From NCBI GenBank assembly GCA_003132305.1, contig PKXJ01000035.1:95579-159578 (forward strand): a stretch of DNA of 64,000 nucleotides, read 5' to 3'. The DNA is from Acidimicrobiaceae bacterium (GTDB lineage: Bacteria; Actinomycetota; Acidimicrobiia; Acidimicrobiales; RAAP-2). Each line of letters opens with the position of its first letter. Position 1 is the first letter of the stretch. Shown here in pieces: positions 51,577 through 61,064 of the stretch. Position numbers and translations under genes: made by a program. A model generated the notes under the pieces. It did no database searches. It was not told where the DNA came from and saw only the letters and a list, made by a program, of their open reading frames with translations.

Positions 51577-52832
51577 GAGCCCCATCCCGTCGTCGCGAGT
51601 TGCACACTGGCCGTGGACACACCGCGTAATCGGAAGATCTCCTTCACGAGGACCGGCGTCGCCACGAAGAGCACGATCACCGATTGGATGACCGTCGCCA
51701 AATCGAGGGGGATTCCGGTCGCCGCTTGCATGTTTCGTCCGCCCACCCCGAGGGCCGCGAAGAGCAGCGCGGCCCAGACGATCCCCATCGGCTTGTTTCG
51801 TCCGAGCAACGCTACGGTGATCGCGGTGAAGCCGATGCCCGCGTTGCCGATCAGGAATCCGCCATCGATGTAGTGCGTGGTGCTCGCGACCTGGACCACG
51901 CCGGCGAGCCCGGCGAGACCGCCCGAGATGAGAAAGGCGACCACGATCACCGATCGTGCGTTGATGCCCGAGGCTCGTGCGGCCGACGGGTTGGCCCCGG
52001 TCACTCGGAAATCGAAACCGAGCGAGGAGCGGTTGAGGAGCCACCACGCGAAGGCCACGACCAGCGCGGCCACGAACACGCCGAAGCTGACTCGTAGACC
52101 TGAACTCGAGCCGAAGAGCGGCGCCAGCTGGGCCGAGGGGTCCATCGTGCGCGAGATGTCGTTCTGTTGGCCGGGCTGTTGGAAGGGCGTCGAGAGCACC
52201 ATGAACAGCAAGAACGCGTAGGCCACGTAGTTGAACATCAGCGTCACGATGACTTCGTGCGCGCCGGTGTAAGCCTTCAACACACCGGGCACCGCGCCAC
52301 AGATCATCCCGCCGGCGATGCCCGCGAGCAGCGTGAGCGGCAGGTGCAAGATCGTGGGCATGTGCAGCATCGAGCCGACGACGGTGCCCGAGATGCCGCC
52401 AATGACGGCCTGGCCGTTCGCGCCGATGTTGAACAGACCCGTCTGGAACGCAATGCCCACGCCAATGCTCACGATCACCAGCGGCGTCGCGTACGTGAAC
52501 GTCTCGGAGATCGGCGTCAGGGTGTTGGTCCACCCCTTACCGGTGACGAGGGAGTGCCAGAAGCCCTGCGGGTCGACGATCGAGCCCGTGAACATCGAGC
52601 GATACGCCGCGCCCACGTTATTGAACGTGACGTTGAGCGCGTGGGGCACGCCGTCCCATCCGTGAAAGATCGCTCGCCACGCGTCGAGCACGGCGGGCGT
52701 CGTGGTGATGATGATGAGGGCCCCGACGACGAGACCGAGGACCAGGGCGAAGACGGTGACGACGATGGGACTGCTCGACGTGTAGCGAACCCACAGTGAG
52801 GGTCGCGGCGGTGCCGCCGTCACCTCAGACAC
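51573..52832 (-). CDS. nucleoside ABC transporter, permease 1
   Basis: 419-residue permease of the same family (NupP/YufP type), with about ten hydrophobic helices. Characteristic segments are YATPLVIVSIGVGIAFQTGL followed by FNIGANGQAVIGG, and RVTGANPSAARASGIN plus GFTAITVALLGRNKPMGIVW. It forms the channel with permease 2. The GTG start lies inside the end of the ATPase gene (8-base overlap). Confidence 0.93.
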   Translation of the reverse strand: MSEVTAAPPRPSLWVRYTSSSPIVVTVFALVLGLVVGALIIITTTPAVLDAWRAIFHGWDGVPHALNVTFNNVGAAYRSMFTGSIVDPQGFWHSLVTGKGWTNTLTPISETFTYATPLVIVSIGVGIAFQTGLFNIGANGQAVIGGISGTVVGSMLHMPTILHLPLTLLAGIAGGMICGAVPGVLKAYTGAHEVIVTLMFNYVAYAFLLFMVLSTPFQQPGQQNDISRTMDPSAQLAPLFGSSSGLRVSFGVFVAALVVAFAWWLLNRSSLGFDFRVTGANPSAARASGINARSVIVVAFLISGGLAGLAGVVQVASTTHYIDGGFLIGNAGIGFTAITVALLGRNKPMGIVWAALLFAALGVGGRNMQAATGIPLDLATVIQSVIVLFVATPVLVKEIFRLRGVSTASVQLATTGWGS

Positions 52833-54339
52833 TGGCCGTCTCCGAGGTGTGGCCCGTCATCAGCAGACCAATGGACTCTCGGCTCACCGAGGGATCCACG
52901 ACGCCGCTGATCTTGCCTTCGTACATCACGGCGATTCGATCACCCAGGGCCAACACCTCGTCGAGTTCGGACGAGACGATGAGTGAGCCGTTGCCATGGT
53001 TGCGGTGCTCGATGATCTGGCGGTGCACGTACTCAATCGAGCCGACGTCGAGCCCGCGCGTGGGTTGCGAGGCGATGAGGAACTCGAGCGGTCGTGAGAG
53101 CTCGCGGGCCACGATGACCTTTTGCTGGTTGCCACCCGACAGAGAGCTGGCGGGCCCTTGTATCGAGGTGGTGCGGATATCGAAGTCGTGCACCAGGCGA
53201 ACGGCGTTGTCGTTGACCGCGGCGAGATCACGCGTGCCGTGACGCGCGAAGGGTGCTCGCCGAGGCGTGTTGAGCACCAAATTGTCGGCGACCGACATCG
53301 ACAAGACCAACCCGTCTCGTTGTCGGTCTTCGGGGATGTGGCCGAGCCCGGCGTCGAGGGCCTGACGCGGCGTGAGATTGGTGATGTCGCGTCCGTGCAG
53401 GGTGATCGTGCCCGACAGGACGGGTCGCATGCCCACCAGGGCCTCGACGAACTCGGTCTGTCCGTTGCCCTGCACGCCGGCGAGCGCCATCACCTCACCG
53501 GCTCGCACGTCGATTGAGACGCCGTCAACGGCAACGAGACCGCGATCGCCGAGTACGACGAGGTCACGGACCTCGAGCACCTCAGCACCGGGATTGAACG
53601 GTGACTTCTCGACCGTGAGTTGGACGTTGCGACCAACCATCATGGAGGCCAGTTCGGACTCGGAGGCGCTGGGCTCGGCCGTGCCCACGACGTGTCCCTG
53701 TCGAATCACGGTGATGACGTCGGCGACCGCCTTCACTTCTTTCAGTTTGTGGGTGATGAAGAGGATGGACTTACCGGCCGCGGCGAGCGAGCGCATGATC
53801 GCCATGAGCGAATCGATCTCTTGGGGCGTCAGCACCGCCGTGGGTTCGTCGAGGATCAACAGTTCGGCGTCGTGGCTGAGGGCCTTGAGGATCTCCACGC
53901 GTTGCTGGAGACCGACGGGAAGGTTTTCCACGATGGCGTCGGGGTCGACGTCGAGGTGGAACTGCTGGGACAAGCGCTCGATGTCCTCGGTGGCTCGGCG
54001 GTAGTCCACGCGATCGAACGACTTGGTCGGTTCGAAGCCCAGCACCACGTTTTCGGTGACCGAGAAGACCGGGACCAACATGAAGTGTTGGTGGACCATG
54101 CCGATGCCGCGGCGAACGGCCTCGCCCGAATCCGCTATCGGCGCCACGACGCCGTCGATGAGGATCTCTCCCTCATCGGGTCGCAACAGTCCGAAGAGGA
54201 CGTTCATCAGGGTCGACTTGCCGGCGCCGTTTTCACCCAGCAACGAGTGGATCTGACCCGGTTCAACTTTGAGACTGATCTGGTCGTTCGCGGTGAACGA
54301 GCCGAAACGCTTCGTTATGCCGCGCAGTTCAAGTTGCAT
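52825..54339 (-). CDS. nucleoside ABC transporter, double ATP-binding protein
   Basis: 504-residue protein with two fused ABC domains (NupO/YufO/RbsA architecture). Domain 1 has Walker A LLGENGAGKSTLMN, a divergent signature VGLQQRVEILKAL and Walker B LLILDEPTAVLTPQE. Domain 2 has a degenerate Walker A AGVQGNGQTEF, signature LSGGNQQKVIVARELS and SQPTRGLDVG. Such asymmetry is normal for this family. GATGAGG lies 4 bases before the ATG. Two hairpins separate it from the binding-protein gene upstream. Confidence 0.94.
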   Translation of the reverse strand: MQLELRGITKRFGSFTANDQISLKVEPGQIHSLLGENGAGKSTLMNVLFGLLRPDEGEILIDGVVAPIADSGEAVRRGIGMVHQHFMLVPVFSVTENVVLGFEPTKSFDRVDYRRATEDIERLSQQFHLDVDPDAIVENLPVGLQQRVEILKALSHDAELLILDEPTAVLTPQEIDSLMAIMRSLAAAGKSILFITHKLKEVKAVADVITVIRQGHVVGTAEPSASESELASMMVGRNVQLTVEKSPFNPGAEVLEVRDLVVLGDRGLVAVDGVSIDVRAGEVMALAGVQGNGQTEFVEALVGMRPVLSGTITLHGRDITNLTPRQALDAGLGHIPEDRQRDGLVLSMSVADNLVLNTPRRAPFARHGTRDLAAVNDNAVRLVHDFDIRTTSIQGPASSLSGGNQQKVIVARELSRPLEFLIASQPTRGLDVGSIEYVHRQIIEHRNHGNGSLIVSSELDEVLALGDRIAVMYEGKISGVVDPSVSRESIGLLMTGHTSETASV

Positions 54340-54358
54340 GAAGCCTCATCGTGTGCCG

Positions 54359-54397
54359 CGACAAAGACCCGGGGTTCGGTGTCCCGGGTCTTTGTCG
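54359..54397 (-). terminator. large hairpin between binding-protein and ATPase genes
   Basis: A perfect 15-base-pair inverted repeat (54359-54373 with 54383-54397) around a 9-base loop. On the minus strand it follows the smaller hairpin and precedes the ATPase gene. It may cause partial termination or protect the upstream mRNA from 3' decay. Confidence 0.75.
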
Positions 54398-54401
54398 TGG
54401 C

Positions 54402-54421
54402 GTAGCGCCGCAAGGCGCTAC
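54402..54421 (-). terminator. small hairpin directly after the binding-protein gene
   Basis: GTAGCGCC (54402-54409) and GGCGCTAC (54414-54421) form a perfect 8-base-pair stem with a 4-base loop, 4 bases after the binding-protein stop codon. There is no T tract. Confidence 0.7.
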
Positions 54422-54425
54422 CTCG

Positions 54426-55523
54426 TTATTTGGCTGGGTACTTGTTCGGGTTCACCGAGATCGTGCCGGCGATGATCCCCGCCTTGGCGGTGGCGATCTT
54501 CGACTTCAGCGCCGAGGGAACCGTGATGCCGCCGTACTCGAGAGCCGTGCCGCTGTTCTTCAACGTTCCCACGTACGTGCCGGCGGCGAAGGTGCCCTTC
54601 GCCGCGGAGAGCACTGCGGCTTCCACCGAAGGCTCGACGCCCTTGGCGACGGTGCCGACGAACCACTTGCAGTCCGCCTTGTCCGCGACGCAACCATTGC
54701 TGTCCACCCACATGACGCTGTGACCCGCGCCGGCCAGCTTGGCCGCGGCGATTGAGCCGAGTCCGACCGAACCCGCGACGGGAAAGACAATGTCGGCCCC
54801 TTCGGAGAAGAAGGTCGTCGTGTCGGTCTTGCCGGCGGTCTGGTCAGTGAAGTTGCCGACGAAGGTACCCTTGCCGTTGCACACCGCGAGCGTGCACGCG
54901 CCCTTGGCCGGGGTCCAACCAAGGACCTTCACGGACTTGCTGTAGGTCTTGTCGTAGTAGCGCACGCCGGCGACAAAGCCGTTCATGTAGAGCGTCACCG
55001 ACGGGAACGGCTGGCCCCCGTACGTGGCGACCGTGCTGGTCGTGGACATGCCGGCCGCGAGAATGCCTCCGAGGAAGCCCGCCTGGTCGGTCTCGTACTG
55101 CAGTGACGAGACGTGCGTACCCTTCTTCACCTTGGGCGCGTCGTCCACGATCGCGAACTTCTGGCTCGGGTGGGCGTTGGCGGCCTTGGCGGTCGCTTGG
55201 TCCATCAAGAAGCCCACCGTGACGATGATGCCGCAGTTCTTAGAGATGAAACTGTTGATGTTGGGCGCGTAGTCCGCTGATGACGTAGACGAAAGGTACG
55301 TGTACGAAATGTTGCTGTCTTTCTTGGCGGCATCCTTCAAGCCCGCGTACGCCGAAGCGTTGAAGGACTTGTCGTTGATGCCACCGGTGTCGGTAACGAC
55401 GCAGGCTTTGAACTTCGACGCGGCAGAAGCCGACATCGTTGTCGCGGCCACACTCACTGTCAAAGTACCCAGTACCAGCGTGCCGGCTCCAAGTACCGTC
55501 GTGAGGCGACGAATTCTCCCCAT
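54426..55523 (-). CDS. BmpA/Med-family nucleoside-binding protein
   Basis: 365-residue periplasmic-type binding protein of the Bmp (basic membrane protein)/PnrA family, which captures purine and other nucleosides. After a signal peptide (about 1-35) it reads FKACVVTDTGGINDKSFNAS, the diagnostic N-terminal strand and Asp/Asn ligand region, then SQKFAIVDD, SSLQYETDQAGFLGGILA, and GADIVFPVAGSVGLG. The lipobox Cys seen in many relatives is absent. ATG 55523 is chosen because GGGAGAG lies 4 bases upstream. It leads the transporter operon; about 180 bases upstream hold no other gene. Confidence 0.93.
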   Translation of the reverse strand: MGRIRRLTTVLGAGTLVLGTLTVSVAATTMSASAASKFKACVVTDTGGINDKSFNASAYAGLKDAAKKDSNISYTYLSSTSSADYAPNINSFISKNCGIIVTVGFLMDQATAKAANAHPSQKFAIVDDAPKVKKGTHVSSLQYETDQAGFLGGILAAGMSTTSTVATYGGQPFPSVTLYMNGFVAGVRYYDKTYSKSVKVLGWTPAKGACTLAVCNGKGTFVGNFTDQTAGKTDTTTFFSEGADIVFPVAGSVGLGSIAAAKLAGAGHSVMWVDSNGCVADKADCKWFVGTVAKGVEPSVEAAVLSAAKGTFAAGTYVGTLKNSGTALEYGGITVPSALKSKIATAKAGIIAGTISVNPNKYPAK

Positions 55524-55702
55524 TTGTCTCTCCCTCATTCGTTTGTCAACCCTTGAAAAGGATTGTTCGAGGATGAAAAGAGACCTCCGACTCGGCCACG
55601 ATGCACTCTCGAATAATTGTCATTCGTGACACTACTGCTTAGTCGCTGGGCCCCGGGAGCGCCGCGAGAGTCTTGGCGCGCGGGGTTTATGCGAGAAACG
55701 CG

Positions 55703-57139
55703 CTACGTCGTATCGGCGCGGCCGGTGTGACGCGGTAGGGCAAATGAAACCCCGAGGGCGACGAGCGTGATGACCGCCGAGATTTGAAAAGCCCGCTGGT
55801 AGCCCGAAGTTAGGGCCGCGGCTTTCGTCGCGTGGTGCAACATCGACATCGTCCGATCGGTGGCGACGGTGGCGAGAATTGCCAGCGCCAGTGATCCACC
55901 GACCTGGCGAGCAGTGTTGAGTAGCCCCGAGGCCAGACCCGCGTCGGCGCGGTCGACGCCCGACGTCGCGGCCATCGCCAGGGGGACAAAGAGTAGACCC
56001 ATGGCGAACGCGGTGATGAACGATGCCACCAAGACGTGGCCCCAGAACGAGCTGGTTGGCTGAATGAACGAGAGCCACAAGAAGCCCAACGTCGCGAGCG
56101 ACGCGCCCACTTGAAGCAGCGGTTTGACGCCGAACTTCGCGATGAGTCGCGAGGAGATCTGGGCCCCCAGGATGATGGCAATCGCCGTCGGCACGAACGC
56201 GACACCGGCCTTCACGGGTCCGAACTTCAAGACAAATTGGAAGTAGTAGGTCAAGAAGTACCACATGGCAAAAAAGACGCCGCCCACGAGGACCATGATG
56301 GCGTTCGCGGTGGAGAGAGGTCGTGAGCGAAACATCCGAAAGGGCACCAGTGGGTGCGAGGCGACCTTGGCCTCCCAGACGTAAAAGCCGACGAGCACGA
56401 CGAGCCCGCCAATCAGCCACTCGAGCGTGAACGCCGAGGTCCACGCGTGCGTTGTCGTGTTCACGACCGCGTAGATCACCGAGGCCAGACCACCGGTGAC
56501 GAGCACCGAACCCGTGACGTCGAGCTTGGACGTGGCGTCCTTGTTGCGCATTTCGCGCAGGTACTTCAAGGCGGCGACGCCGGCGATGAGCCCGAGGGGC
56601 ACGTTGATGAAGAAGATCCATCGCCACGACACCAGGCCCGTCAAGATGCCACCCAACAGAGCGCCGACCGCGCCACCGGCGCCCGCGACCGCGCTCCAGG
56701 CACCAATAGCCTTGGGTAGCCGGGGGCCGTGAAAGGTCGTGACGATGATGGTCAAGGTGGCGGGCGAGAGAATGGCGCCGCCGAGTCCCTGCACGGCGCG
56801 CATCGCGATCATCTGGGTGCCCGAGTGGGCCACACCCGCGCCAATACTGGCGACCGTGAAAATCAAGATGCCCGTCAGGTAGACGTGTCGGCGACCGAAG
56901 TAGTCGGCCATTCTTCCACCGAGCAGGAGAAACCCCGCGAAGGTCAGAACGTACGCGTTGATGACCCACTGCGCGCTGGAGTACGAGAAGTTCAGATCTT
57001 CTCCCATGCGCGGCAGGGCCACGTTGACGATCGAGACGTCGAGCACCACCATGAACTGCGCGATGCACGCAATCAAGAGAATCACCCAGTCCGACGCCTG
57101 GTGATCGGCCTCGAGGAGTTCGACGGTGTTCTCAGACAT
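55703..57139 (-). CDS. DHA2 family MFS multidrug transporter (EmrB/QacA type)
   Basis: 478-residue, 14-helix proton-coupled exporter. It begins WVILLIACIAQFMVVLDVSI followed by VNVALPRMGEDL, the family opening. The motif-C-like GLGGAILSPATLTII, the loop GRRHVYLTG, and GALLGGILTGLVSWRWIFFI followed by NVPLG are all typical. Likely exports drugs, dyes or metabolites; the substrate is unknown. ATG 57139 is chosen because TACACT ends 6 bases before it, rather than an in-frame codon 30 bases upstream. Confidence 0.92.
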   Translation of the reverse strand: MSENTVELLEADHQASDWVILLIACIAQFMVVLDVSIVNVALPRMGEDLNFSYSSAQWVINAYVLTFAGFLLLGGRMADYFGRRHVYLTGILIFTVASIGAGVAHSGTQMIAMRAVQGLGGAILSPATLTIIVTTFHGPRLPKAIGAWSAVAGAGGAVGALLGGILTGLVSWRWIFFINVPLGLIAGVAALKYLREMRNKDATSKLDVTGSVLVTGGLASVIYAVVNTTTHAWTSAFTLEWLIGGLVVLVGFYVWEAKVASHPLVPFRMFRSRPLSTANAIMVLVGGVFFAMWYFLTYYFQFVLKFGPVKAGVAFVPTAIAIILGAQISSRLIAKFGVKPLLQVGASLATLGFLWLSFIQPTSSFWGHVLVASFITAFAMGLLFVPLAMAATSGVDRADAGLASGLLNTARQVGGSLALAILATVATDRTMSMLHHATKAAALTSGYQRAFQISAVITLVALGVSFALPRHTGRADTT

Positions 57140-57145
57140 TTTCTG

Positions 57146-57151
57146 AGTGTA
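57146..57151 (-). promoter_or_regulatory. -10 hexamer of the DHA2 exporter gene
   Basis: TACACT (minus strand) ends 6 bases before ATG 57139. Confidence 0.55.
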
Positions 57152-57220
57152 ATAGTGAGCCCGTGACATTGACCACGTCGCAAAAACTGCGGGGTGGCGA
57201 TTTCGGCCACACTAGAAGAT

Positions 57221-58900
57221 ATGGTTGCTCAGTTCATCTTCACCATGCGAGACCTTCGCCGCTTCTATCCACCCGACCGCGAAGTCTTGAGGGGCATCAA
57301 TCTCTCGTTCTACCCGGGCGCCAAGATTGGCGTCATTGGCGCTAACGGTTCGGGCAAGACCTCGCTGCTTCGCATCATGGCCGGGCTCGACGACGGATTC
57401 AGTGGCGAGGCGCGACTAACGCCGGGCTTTAGCGTGGGCTACCTCTCCCAGGAGCCTCAACTCGACGCGACGAAGGACGTCGTGGGAAACGTCGCCGACG
57501 GCGTGGCCGAGCAGCGCGATCTCCTGCTTCGCTTTAACGAGGTCTGCGCGGCGATGGCCGATCCCGAGGCGGACTTTGACGCACTCTTGAGCGAGCAGGC
57601 CGCTCTGCAGACCAAGATCGACGCGGCGAACGCTTGGGACCTGGAGCGCACGCTCGAAATCGCGATGGACGCGCTGCGCCTGCCCGCGCCCGACGCGGAC
57701 GTGGCGACGCTGTCGGGTGGTGAGCGCCGCCGGGTGGCGCTCTGTCGACTACTGCTCTCCCAGCCGGACCTGCTCTTGCTCGACGAGCCAACGAACCACC
57801 TCGACGCCGAGTCGGTGGCGTGGTTAGAGCGCACCTTGGTGGAGTACAGCGGCACCGTCGTCGCCATCACCCACGACCGTTACTTCCTCGATAACGCCGC
57901 GCGGTGGATACTCGAGTTGGACCGCGGTCACGGCATTCCCTGGGAGGGCAACTACTCGTCGTGGCTCGAACAGAAGCAGGCCCGTCTCGCCGCCGAAGAG
58001 AAGGCCGACAAAGTTCGCCAGGCCTCCCTGGAGCGAGAGTTGGAGTGGATCCGACTCTCACCGCGCGCTCGCCAGAGCAAGGGCAAGGCCCGTCTCAGTT
58101 CGTTCAACGAACTCGTCGCCGAGTCGGAGTCGGCCGACCGACGAGCCGACCGTCTCGAGATCGCGATTCCCCCCGGCCCCCGGCTCGGCGACGTGGTCGT
58201 GAACGCGAGGGGCCTCACCAAGGGCTTCGAAGAGCGTCTACTCGTCGAGGACCTCAACTTTCTCTTGCCGCCGGGCGGCATCGTGGGCGTCATTGGCCCC
58301 AACGGCGCCGGCAAGACCACGCTCTTTCGCATGATGGTCGGCGAAGAGAAGCCCGACGCCGGATCAATCGAGATCGGCTCGACCGTCCAGTTCGCCTACG
58401 TCGACCAGTCTCGCGACACCTTGAACGCCGCGAACACCGTCTTTGACGAGATCAGCGGGGGGCAAGAGCACATGGTCGTGGGTTCACGCGAGATCCACGC
58501 GCGCGCGTACGTCGCGAGCTTCGGCTTCAAGGGGAGCGATCAACAAAAGAACGTGGGCGAGATCTCGGGCGGCGAACGTAATCGCGTGCAACTCGCCAAG
58601 GTGCTTCGAAGCGCCGGGAACGTGCTCCTCCTCGACGAGCCGACGAACGACCTCGACGTCGACACGCTGCGCGCGCTGGAAGACGGGCTACTGTCGTTTC
58701 CCGGCTGTGCCGTTGTCATCAGTCACGATCGCTGGTTCCTGGACCGGATCTCGACGCACGTCCTCGCCTTCGAAGACGACGCGGTGGTTCGTTGGTTCGA
58801 GGGGAACTTCTCGGACTACGAGGCCGATCGCCACAAGCGTCTCGGCACCGACGCTGATCAGCCCCATCGACTTCGCTACAAGCCAATCACTCGTTCTTAG
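57221..58900 (+). CDS. ettA: energy-dependent translational throttle protein EttA (ABC-F)
   Basis: 559-residue ABC-F protein that binds the ribosomal E site and gates the first elongation step according to ATP/ADP. The start [20 protein letters not shown] matches EttA. Domain 1 has [27 protein letters not shown] and [15 protein letters not shown]; domain 2 has [27 protein letters not shown] and [14 protein letters not shown]. The arm and linker segments ([29 protein letters not shown]) are characteristic. ATG 57221 agrees with the family's N terminus, although the frame is open 27 bases further upstream. Confidence 0.96.
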   Translation: MVAQFIFTMRDLRRFYPPDREVLRGINLSFYPGAKIGVIGANGSGKTSLLRIMAGLDDGFSGEARLTPGFSVGYLSQEPQLDATKDVVGNVADGVAEQRDLLLRFNEVCAAMADPEADFDALLSEQAALQTKIDAANAWDLERTLEIAMDALRLPAPDADVATLSGGERRRVALCRLLLSQPDLLLLDEPTNHLDAESVAWLERTLVEYSGTVVAITHDRYFLDNAARWILELDRGHGIPWEGNYSSWLEQKQARLAAEEKADKVRQASLERELEWIRLSPRARQSKGKARLSSFNELVAESESADRRADRLEIAIPPGPRLGDVVVNARGLTKGFEERLLVEDLNFLLPPGGIVGVIGPNGAGKTTLFRMMVGEEKPDAGSIEIGSTVQFAYVDQSRDTLNAANTVFDEISGGQEHMVVGSREIHARAYVASFGFKGSDQQKNVGEISGGERNRVQLAKVLRSAGNVLLLDEPTNDLDVDTLRALEDGLLSFPGCAVVISHDRWFLDRISTHVLAFEDDAVVRWFEGNFSDYEADRHKRLGTDADQPHRLRYKPITRS

Positions 58901-58925
58901 AGCGCGTTTCATCACGCGTTCGACG

Positions 58926-58931
58926 TAAGGT
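58926..58931 (+). promoter_or_regulatory. -10 hexamer of kynA-kynU
   Basis: TAAGGT ends 7 bases before GTG 58939, supporting this start over GTG 58930. Confidence 0.55.
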
Positions 58932-58938
58932 GCACTCT

Positions 58939-59697
58939 GTGGCAAAAGGCACCGACTACTCGACGTACCTGCGCATTAATGACCTCTTGAAGCTGCAGAT
59001 TCCCCTCACTGACGACGCGCCCGACGAACTGCTCTTCATCGTCGTTCACCAGTCCTACGAACTCTGGTTCAAGGTGATGATCGATGAACTGAAACGCGCG
59101 GCGAGCGTTCTTCACCAGAACGAACCGTGGCGCGCGGTCTCACACTTACGAAGAATGGTGGAGATAGAAGAGCTGTTGCTCACTCATCTACGCCTCCTCG
59201 ACACCATGTCACCGGAGGGCTTCTTGAAGTTTCGCGACCCCCTCGACCCCGCCTCGGGCTTTCAATCCTTCCAGTTTCGCGCCGTCGAATTTCTGAGCGG
59301 CGGCGGCCGATTGGCGGTGCTGAGTTTCGAGTTCTTCGACGACGAACAGCGCGAGTGGTTGCGCGCCATCAGCGAGATACCGAGCGTGTGGTCGGGATTC
59401 GAACACTCCCTTCGCACCACCGTGGGCGCCGCCGCGGACGAGGACCTCGTGGACGTTGTCCGCGCGCTGTATCACTCGCACGCGGACGCCGCGAGAACCG
59501 CCCTGCACACCGTGGCGGAGCTCTTAATGGACCACGACGAGAATCTGGCGATCTGGCGTCACCAGCACGTGCTGATGGCGGGACGCCAGATTGGCCGTCG
59601 TCCGGGCACGGGTGGCAGCGAGGGTATGGCCTACCTCGAGACCACCTTGAACCAACGTCTCTACCCCGTGCTGTGGGAAGTGAGGTCCGTGCTGTGA
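58939..59697 (+). CDS. kynA: tryptophan 2,3-dioxygenase
   Basis: 252-residue heme enzyme opening the tryptophan indole ring to N-formylkynurenine. It begins YSTYLRINDLLKLQIPL and has HQSYELWFKVMIDEL (substrate-side His and Tyr), FQSFQFRAVEFLSG, and WRHQHVLMAGRQIGRRPGTG with the proximal heme His. It ends in YLETTLNQRLYPVLWEV. The stop overlaps the kynU start (GTGA). Confidence 0.96.
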   Translation: MAKGTDYSTYLRINDLLKLQIPLTDDAPDELLFIVVHQSYELWFKVMIDELKRAASVLHQNEPWRAVSHLRRMVEIEELLLTHLRLLDTMSPEGFLKFRDPLDPASGFQSFQFRAVEFLSGGGRLAVLSFEFFDDEQREWLRAISEIPSVWSGFEHSLRTTVGAAADEDLVDVVRALYHSHADAARTALHTVAELLMDHDENLAIWRHQHVLMAGRQIGRRPGTGGSEGMAYLETTLNQRLYPVLWEVRSVL

Positions 59698-60926
59698 GCA
59701 CCCGTGACGAATGCGTCGCCCTCGACGCCACGGACGCGCTCGCGCCACTGCGCGATGAGTTCACTCTCAACGAGCATGAGATCTACCTCGACGGCAACTC
59801 CCTTGGTCCCGTGTCACGTGCGGTGTCGAAGCGCGTCAACGAAGTCATCAACGAACAGTGGGGGCACGGCCTCGTGCGCAGCTGGAACGACGCGGGTTGG
59901 ATGGCGATGCCCACCCGCCTCGGCGACCGACTCGCGCCCCTGATCGGTGCGAAACCCGGCGAGGTCCTCGTCGCCGACACGCTCACCTTCATGCTCGCCA
60001 AACTCATCGGCGGCGCGCTGGATCAACGAAAGGACCGTTACGTGGTCTTGACCGACGCGGCGAACTTTCACTCGGACCTCTATATCGTCCAGGCCATGGC
60101 TTCCAGGGCCGGGCGCCCGATCACGGTCAAGGCCATCGAGCGAAGCGCCCTGGAAGGTGAACTGAGCGAGGACGTCGCGCTCGTCATGTTGACCCACGTG
60201 GACTTTCGCAGTGGCGAGATGCTCGACCTGAAGGGCATCACCACGAAGGTGCACGACGTGGGCGCGTTGATGCTCTGGGACTTGGCGCACTCTGCGGGCG
60301 CAGTGCCCCTCGACGTTGAGGGCGCCAACGTGGACTTCGCGGCCGGCTGCGGCTACAAGTACCTCAACGGCGGTCCGGGCTCACCGGGCTTTCTCTACGT
60401 GCGTAAGTCCTGGCAGGGCGTGCTGGAGAATCCCTTGCCGGGCTGGCTCGGTCACGCTCGGCCCTTTGATTTCGAGAGCGAGTACGTGCCCGCAAAGGGC
60501 ATGCAGGCCTTCGTCACGTCGTCGCCGTCCATCGTCGCGCTCGCCGCACTCGACGGGGCGCTCGACGTGTGGGAGCGCGCGTCAATGGAGCAAGTGCGCG
60601 TGAAGAGCCTCCGACTGACCGACCTCTTTATCGAACTCGTGGAGGCGAGACTACCGGACGTCTTCGACATCGCCACGCCGCGCGATCACGCCAAGCGCGC
60701 CAGTCAAGTCGCGCTTCGCCACGCCGAGTCCTACGGGATCGTGCAAGCGCTCATCGAGCGCGGCGTCGTCGGTGACTTTAGAGATCCCGACATTGCCCGC
60801 TTCGGCTTTACGCCGCTGTACCTGCGATTCGTCGACGTCTTCGATGCAGTGGAGATTCTCGTCGAGGTGATGAACACCGAGTTGTATCGCGACGCCAAGT
60901 TCGCGCAGCGTAACGCCGTTACCTAA
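59694..60926 (+). CDS. kynU: kynureninase
   Basis: 410-residue PLP enzyme cleaving kynurenine to anthranilate and alanine. Family features are YLDGNSLGPVS, the substrate/cofactor segment LTDAANFHSDLYIVQ, WDLAHSAGAVPLDV with the pyridine-nitrogen Asp, and the Schiff-base lysine in GCGYKYLNGGPGSPGFLYV. GTG 59694 is the true start; the frame is open far upstream inside kynA. A kynurenine formamidase gene (kynB) is missing from this operon and window. Confidence 0.96.
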   Translation: MSTRDECVALDATDALAPLRDEFTLNEHEIYLDGNSLGPVSRAVSKRVNEVINEQWGHGLVRSWNDAGWMAMPTRLGDRLAPLIGAKPGEVLVADTLTFMLAKLIGGALDQRKDRYVVLTDAANFHSDLYIVQAMASRAGRPITVKAIERSALEGELSEDVALVMLTHVDFRSGEMLDLKGITTKVHDVGALMLWDLAHSAGAVPLDVEGANVDFAAGCGYKYLNGGPGSPGFLYVRKSWQGVLENPLPGWLGHARPFDFESEYVPAKGMQAFVTSSPSIVALAALDGALDVWERASMEQVRVKSLRLTDLFIELVEARLPDVFDIATPRDHAKRASQVALRHAESYGIVQALIERGVVGDFRDPDIARFGFTPLYLRFVDVFDAVEILVEVMNTELYRDAKFAQRNAVT

Positions 60927-61064
60927 AAAAGGTCCGAACGCTGCTGAACGTAGGCGTCCAGGGTCCGCTGGTTGGCTACGCGTACGGGCACGATTTCGAC
61001 AAGGTCGTCCAGCGAGTACGCCCTCGCCGGACCTTCCGGACCCTCGTCGAGGAGTTCGCCGCCC

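Noticed and set aside
50278..52533. 751-residue frame suggesting a permease fusion
   Set aside because: The first ~320 residues are an out-of-frame reading of permease 1; the real permease 2 begins at a GTGA overlap.
55524..55702. Possible short upstream reading frame in the leader of the BmpA-like gene
   Set aside because: A 20-24 codon frame exists, but with no ribosome site or composition signal to support translation.
59127..59693. Upstream extension of kynureninase
   Set aside because: It lies within kynA in another frame and has no homology; the GTG overlapping the kynA stop is the natural start.
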